From: Perkinsus chesapeaki
Taxonomy: Eukaryota; Perkinsozoa; Perkinsida; Perkinsidae
Assembly: GCA_013115145.1 (NCBI GenBank)
Contig: JAAPAO010000548.1
Location: forward strand, 1-24,212
DNA: 24,212 nucleotides
Reading direction: 5' to 3'
Within the stretch, counting starts at the first letter, position 1; every line of letters begins with the position of its first letter. The notes under the pieces are model-generated. The model ran no database searches, had not been told where the DNA came from, and worked only from the letters and a program-made list of their open reading frames with translations. Both the position numbers and the translations under genes were made by a program. Positions 20,619-24,212 of the stretch are shown piece by piece.

Positions 20619-21612
20619 GCTTCAGAACGTCACCAGCTGAGGCTCCGCGAGAGGTATCCCGGCTAGAAAAGCACACAACCCGACAACGGTGTTCACTCAG
20701 CTATTGCCTGTACCGCTCGGAAGCTACCAGAAGAAAGAGCCGATGAGACCGCCGGAACAGCCGGACAGTCCTTTATCGAAGTTCCGTAACATAAACAAAG
20801 ATAACAATGCTGATCATTACGGGACAAGCTATTGAGAAGGCGCCCCCTCGAGCCACCTGGCTAACACCCAGTTTAACTTCCGGTGCAACCTGCATTGATG
20901 GTTAGGGAATCCGTGAGGTACTGGGCCATGTTACCCCTAACTCTTTCACCCTCACTGGAAAATGAGATTGACAGCACAAATCCTACGCAACCAACAGGCT
21001 CTTTAACATCAGTCGTCCGATGAACCTCCAGCATGGAGTAGGAATTTCTTATTTTGTGACCAATCGGTTAAGAAGTATCATGCTCAATCGCTTAGCTTAA
21101 ACATAAATAATGACTGATCACTTTTGAAATGCGGAGACCTTGCAGCACGGGACCTGCTCATTAACCAGCATGAATCTCAAACCGGATATGGTGCCACTTG
21201 TCGCCAAAAAGTTGTGCTGGACGGCTCCACCGGCTCCAAAATCATCACTCTAAGATTTGAAGTATTACGGTTGGTGCGAGCATCGACCCCACAAGCTTGG
21301 ATCAGTCACGGTGTGCTGTAGCTACTCACCTAATAAGCTTTCTGGTCAATAAGCTTTTTGCCAAGCAGCTCGAAACTAGCCCTTACCGTTAGGGCCTAAC
21401 ATGGGGCTCTCATTTTGCTACCGGAAGTGCCGGGCCGGTACAGCGAACATGGTTCGACGTGAATCAGATTTCGCTTGCCTTCGGCCTCGAACAGTAGGTG
21501 ATTCAGGCATGCGAAGGTAACGCAGCGCAGGCTGGTTTCCCGATCATTTCTTGTATCATTACCCGCAGCTCACCCTCGTACAGTTGAGTTGAATACCGTG
21601 GTCGATTTTCCT
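20619..21612. other. about 1 kb without a supported gene
   Basis: This is the 5' flank of the TIR-like gene and the 3' flank of the next one. A plus-strand frame at 21124-21321 has no supporting features. No tRNA, repeat or transposon end was recognised. Confidence 0.4.
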
Positions 21613-22039
21613 TTATCTTGCTGCTAAGCGCGGCATGGATTTATATTTTTCAAAGTATGACGCATTATAGATAACACACATAACAAAGTTCGTGTACTGT
21701 AGGTACAGGGAAGACCCGGTGAGGAAGGTCTTGGTGGTGAAGTCCGACTGTACCAGTAGTCTGAGGCAGCGATCTATTAAGTTTTCGCACTTCTGAGCAG
21801 CACTTTTCAGTGCTTTGGTGAATGCTGTAAACGAGTTATCTTGCCGCGTTTTCCGATGTAGTAGGTTTTCGTGATCCCTGGCATCTCTCCACTGCACGCG
21901 ACGATGGCTTAAATCCTGCGTGCATAGAATCTCGTTGTACCCCTTTCAGTAGCAAATGTGGTATAACTATAACTGATAACTCGAGACAGGAGTCAATTGA
22001 ATTGAAAACTGTGAAACATAGTGCGACTAACATTAACAT
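21613..22039 (-). CDS. candidate small secreted protein, two exons
   Basis: Exon 1 (22039-21941, 33 codons) begins MLMLVALCFTVFNSIDS, a good signal peptide. Exon 2 (21915-21613) continues DLSHRRVQWRDARDHEN and is polar with a hydrophobic patch (NFVMCVIYNASYF) near the C-terminus, ending PRLAAR. The joining intron (21940-21916) would be 25 nt, GTACAA to CGCAG, phase 0. Total about 133 residues. No family is recognised. Without splicing, the signal-peptide frame closes at 21836. Confidence 0.4.
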
Positions 22040-22292
22040 CGACTACCACGACTAACTATTGACATCGATCTTCCCTCCTACAAGAAGTCGACGCGAGAGA
22101 CTGTCTAAGACAGTCGAATGAGGTTTGCGATCAAGAAGGGATATGTTACAACTTACGCGCTACAAGACTAGTAACGGTTACATTTGAGTGCCACAAAAGC
22201 AATAATTACACTACAGGTTAGATAACCACCCGCTAATCTAGAGCAAGAGTCGTTGGAAAGAGCAAAAACACAATGACAAGCTGGATTCATCG

Positions 22293-23960
22293 CTATTTGG
22301 CAAGCGCGAAGGAATCCAAGATCTTCATCTCATCGCTAGAACTGTCGTATGCCCAAAAGGTCGCATTTAACTCTCTACGGCTGATTATGTCCAGTTCAAC
22401 ATAACCAACATTTAGAAGGGATTTCTCCATCGGATGTGGCAAATCGTTCTGGCAAGTATACGCCGTGAAACGACCGGATCCGGCTAATACGTGGACAATG
22501 CCGTTCACAGGACTCGACCTAGCGTAACGATGAAGGTGACCAGTAAAATAAAGATCGACATTATTCTTCTCAAGCAAGGAGAAAACATCAGACCGAAGCA
22601 TTTCTCCAATATCACCGGCGACTCCGTTCGATGAACAAGGATCGTAGACTGGACGATGACCAGTAGCAACAATCCAAGGAGTTTTGTTTCGATCTACCCT
22701 TGAGAGATCATTTTCCAGCCATTGATGCTGAGAACTACCATTCAAATAGTCGTGCTCAGTTGACAACATAATATAGTGTACAAGACCAAAATCAAATGAA
22801 AACCAATAATTATGAGCAGATTCGTCACCGTCTCTAGGGTAACGGTGTGAGAAGGGTATACCGCATTCGCCGCCTGAGTCTGGGCGACGATAGTCACCGA
22901 AATCTGGATACCACCCAGTAGGATTATTCAAGCTTATATATTCATGATTGCCTACACTGGTTACTGTAGGGTGCAGCATTCCACCGTTGTTTGCAAGCTC
23001 ATCGCCGTACTGGTCCCATACGGTAGAGAATCCATTGGCGTAGGATATGTCACCATATATGACACCCAATGCGAATTCTGACTCATTATACCGAGTCATG
23101 ACATATCCAGGCGATTCCGGTGGGAACTCAAGGACGCCAAATCCCCTAGCCCCACCAAGCTGACCGGCTCCTGACGTTCCCAAGTCACCCACCATGAGCA
23201 CTTTGTGCCTTTTGGCGTCGCCTGCCAAGATCCTGGGTGCACTGGTGAAGGTTTTCGATGTAGCATTGCCGGTTCGGATTCTTATGGCAGATTCCTGGTC
23301 GAGGTTGGGAATGCTGACAGAGTGAAAGTATCCAGGATTTCGGAAACCGGTGCCCGTAGCGGGAACCCCACACATATCAGTTGCCTTATACGTCCTAGGG
23401 GTACGGGACTCTTTATGGGTCACCCACGCATCTGTGCCACCAACTTGGTAGATAACCTCACCGGGCTCACTCGAGGCACTGACCCAGTTGACTTGGAGCT
23501 CATCGTTGCCAACTACTGTCAAGTGAGGCTGAGTTGGTTCATTATCGCCTTGGGCGAAGGTCAGTGTAGTTGAGCACATCTCGGTACGATTAGAATTCAC
23601 ATATTTCACAATATAACCACCACCTCGAGGATTCACAGGATTGAATTCATATTCCTTGGCACCATTCAGGTCATCCAAGAGAACACGGAACATGACACGT
23701 GAAGGAGTATCTTTCGGATACAGTTCTACAGTGTCGCCTGAGCTAGCGTTGAGATCCCAAGTAAGCCGTACAGTATCATAGCTATACTGTAGAACACTAG
23801 GGGACACATGGACACAACTTGAAGGACTTGTAGTAGTAGAGGGGGCACTTGGAGGCGATGAAGTGGTTTGGGAGGACTCTGTTGATGAGCACCCAGAAAG
23901 ACAAAAAATGCAGAGACAAAAAGCAACCACCAACGCGGCTGCTTGGGTGTAGAGCGACAT
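22293..23960 (-). CDS. purple-acid-phosphatase-like metallophosphoesterase, secreted, intronless
   Basis: It is 555 residues in a single exon. It begins with a signal peptide (LVVAFCLCIFCLSG) and a Ser/Thr/Pro-rich linker. A fibronectin-III-like domain (about 140-245) leads to the catalytic domain. All metal-binding motifs of the purple acid phosphatase family are present in order: GDLG (Asp259), GDISY (Asp304, Tyr307), GNHE (Asn338, His339), GHRP (His435) and GHLH (His475, His477). The enzyme should hydrolyse phosphate monoesters with a two-metal centre, after export or in an acidic vacuole. Length and order suit plant-type members. The ATG lies just after TTTGCTTCAG, a possible trans-splice acceptor. 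The substrate is not known. Confidence 0.93.
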   Translation of the reverse strand: MSLYTQAAALVVAFCLCIFCLSGCSSTESSQTTSSPPSAPSTTTSPSSCVHVSPSVLQYSYDTVRLTWDLNASSGDTVELYPKDTPSRVMFRVLLDDLNGAKEYEFNPVNPRGGGYIVKYVNSNRTEMCSTTLTFAQGDNEPTQPHLTVVGNDELQVNWVSASSEPGEVIYQVGGTDAWVTHKESRTPRTYKATDMCGVPATGTGFRNPGYFHSVSIPNLDQESAIRIRTGNATSKTFTSAPRILAGDAKRHKVLMVGDLGTSGAGQLGGARGFGVLEFPPESPGYVMTRYNESEFALGVIYGDISYANGFSTVWDQYGDELANNGGMLHPTVTSVGNHEYISLNNPTGWYPDFGDYRRPDSGGECGIPFSHRYPRDGDESAHNYWFSFDFGLVHYIMLSTEHDYLNGSSQHQWLENDLSRVDRNKTPWIVATGHRPVYDPCSSNGVAGDIGEMLRSDVFSLLEKNNVDLYFTGHLHRYARSSPVNGIVHVLAGSGRFTAYTCQNDLPHPMEKSLLNVGYVELDIISRRELNATFWAYDSSSDEMKILDSFALAK

Positions 23961-24212
23961 TGCTGAAGCAAAGCCGGGCTGGCGAGTCCTTACTAAAACA
24001 GAAAGTAATTTTAATTTACCGTTTCACCGATCGTATCAGTCTGAATAATAAAAATGCCATTCAAGAAGAATCAGCCTTCTTTATAAGGTACGTAAACTGC
24101 ACGCGCGTATCGCCCCTGGGCGAGCGCCAAAATTCTAGCTGTTGTACTAGCAAGTGCCGTGACACAAAAGTTGTCCCCCTGTCCCGATTTTCGGTTCTAA
24201 CACAACTCTGTC
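23961..24212. other. 5' flank of the phosphatase gene
   Basis: The minus strand reads TTTGCTTCAG followed by CA and the ATG, an acceptor-like sequence within 3 bases of the start. I did not find an intact or relic spliced-leader sequence here. Nothing else is supported. Confidence 0.45.

Noticed and set aside
1-24212. CRISPR arrays, insertion sequences, bacterial operons
   Set aside because: No spaced direct repeats, transposase or bacterial gene layout; introns and nuclear tRNAs show a eukaryotic nucleus.

Overview
The window reads as nuclear DNA of an alveolate, most likely a perkinsozoan (Perkinsus-like) or close relative. The reasons are a nuclear ispF gene of the plastid MEP isoprenoid pathway with a two-part targeting leader, very dense and very short GT-AG introns, nuclear-type tRNA genes, and polytopic membrane proteins with TIR-like parts. 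The organism name is inference; no rRNA or marker gene is present to settle it.

Layout. (1) 1-3718, plus strand: the 3' part of an intron-rich helical-repeat (FASTK/RAP/OPR-like) gene that probably begins before the window. (2) 3832-5340, plus: ispF in six exons, with an intact tRNA-Pro(CGG) inside its fifth intron. (3) 7115-5772, minus: a three-exon gene for a protein built of 18-residue amphipathic repeats, part of them an exact 54-bp tandem array. (4) 7611-17236, plus: one very large gene. I assembled 35 exons by hand with matching phases throughout, giving about 1199 residues: signal peptide, large Cys-containing ectodomain with a protease-associated (PA) domain and a hevein-like Cys motif, one membrane segment, cytoplasmic tail. 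(5) 17690-17975: a broken tRNA-like relic and an intact tRNA-Ser(GCT) on the minus strand. (6) 18287-24212, all minus: a small hypothetical protein, an intronless 498-residue membrane protein with a TIR-like WCxxE motif, a small secreted-protein candidate, and an intronless 555-residue purple-acid-phosphatase-like metallophosphoesterase.

The left 17 kb is packed with introns (many 29-50 nt) while the two big genes on the right have none. That split, the tRNA gene nested in ispF, and several introns carrying a tRNA T-arm-like block just before the 3' splice site are the most unusual things here. Genes on the left are tightly spaced (about 110 bp between gene 1 and ispF; about 500 bp between the divergent starts at 7115 and 7611). 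The genes do not form an obvious pathway; ispF acts in the plastid, while the PA protein and the phosphatase are predicted to enter the secretory route. All exon coordinates are read by eye from frame continuity and GT-AG borders, without transcript data.
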